A DNA stretch of 49,834 bases from a virus. The notes under the pieces were generated by a model that did not search any database, was not told the origin of the DNA, and saw only the letters and a program-made list of their open reading frames with translations. Below, one piece after another: positions 49,602-49,834 of this stretch (positions within the stretch are counted from its first letter, which is position 1; each line of letters starts with the position of its first letter). Where the stretch lies: positions 1-49,834 of IMG/VR virus record IMGVR_UViG_3300030116_001519; one strand, given 5' to 3'. A program made the position numbers and the translations under genes.

Positions 49602-49834
49602 ATGGAAGTAGGAAAAGACACTAAATTTACATTATCTATAGAAACAGGTGTTAGTATCTTAGTTACTGTAGGTATGATTATTGGTATGTGGTATTCGTTA
49701 CAAGCAGAGATAGAACTTGCTAAAGAATTACCAGAGCCAGAGGTTTCACGTATGGAATATGATTTAAAAGACCAAATGATACGTGATTCAATATTAAATA
49801 CAGAGGGTAAAGTAGATAAGCTAGAAGAAAAAGT
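49602..49834 (+). CDS. Membrane coiled-coil protein (copy B), 3' end missing
   Basis: The first 77 codons are visible before the window ends. They match the protein at 6289-6585 at all but one residue (Ile17 to Val). The 233 shared bases differ at 10 positions, 9 of them silent, and the last ~75 bases are identical. The upstream ribosome site is also identical. This is a second gene copy in a different neighbourhood, or a join of two closely related genomes. Confidence 0.7.
   Translation, partial: MEVGKDTKFTLSIETGVSILVTVGMIIGMWYSLQAEIELAKELPEPEVSRMEYDLKDQMIRDSILNTEGKVDKLEEK

Noticed and set aside
1-49834. Temperate lifestyle genes or insertion sequences
   Set aside because: No integrase, transposase, Cro/CI-type repressor pair or attachment core was recognised in the window.

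Overview
The window is a large, AT-rich piece of a tailed double-stranded DNA phage. I infer a short-tailed (podovirus-like) particle: there is a portal, a nozzle-like protein, a lytic transglycosylase, a 1550-residue internal-virion-type protein and two giant fibres, but no tape-measure or sheath gene. Most genes have clear Shine-Dalgarno sites of the AGGAG type. The AT-rich composition and the families of small basic proteins resemble marine phages, but the host cannot be named from the sequence. No integrase, tRNA gene, CRISPR array or insertion sequence was seen. Both ends cut through genes, so the window is not a complete genome.

Layout. (1) 1-25686, plus strand: late genes. These are a 5'-truncated giant fibre with a self-cleaving C-terminal chaperone, a tip-like protein ending in a Hint autoprocessing domain, a membrane coiled-coil protein, a thioredoxin-fold protein, small basic proteins, a holin, a nozzle-like protein, a second giant fibre, a transglycosylase and large internal virion proteins. 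(2) 25687-31541, minus strand: replication and recombination. These are a DnaB-type helicase, a Holliday-junction-resolvase-like nuclease, an SSB-like protein, a Rad52-like annealing protein, a RecB/Cas4-like nuclease and small zinc or regulatory proteins. (3) 31865-36024, minus strand: a separate operon carrying an amidoligase and a class II glutamine amidotransferase. A textbook hammerhead ribozyme lies just upstream of the amidotransferase. (4) 36025-37348: a divergent control region with repeated motifs, a small gene of different composition bounded by inverted repeats, and a palindrome of about 185 bp. (5) 37349-49834, plus strand: small early-type genes (HExxH protein, MazG-like protein, 3'-5' exonuclease), terminase, a gamma-glutamylcyclotransferase-like gene between the terminase subunits, portal, scaffold, capsid, a run of tiny basic proteins and head-tail connectors. 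The window ends inside a second copy of the membrane coiled-coil gene.

How it works together. The minus-strand replication operon supplies helicase, SSB and recombination functions. No polymerase or primase is visible, so these are host-supplied or outside the window. Plus-strand transcription is probably driven by a shared promoter type (TTGACATA, 18-nt spacer, TATTTT-like -10) seen before the 37349 operon, before the portal and before the transglycosylase. The two minus-strand operons share a repeated GGCAAGATA-like motif upstream.

The most unusual features are the hammerhead ribozyme that would cut the amidoligase operon mRNA, the amidoligase/amidotransferase pair with a cyclotransferase elsewhere in the same phage, the long palindrome, the portal gene that seems to lack a normal start codon, and the Hint domain on a tail protein.
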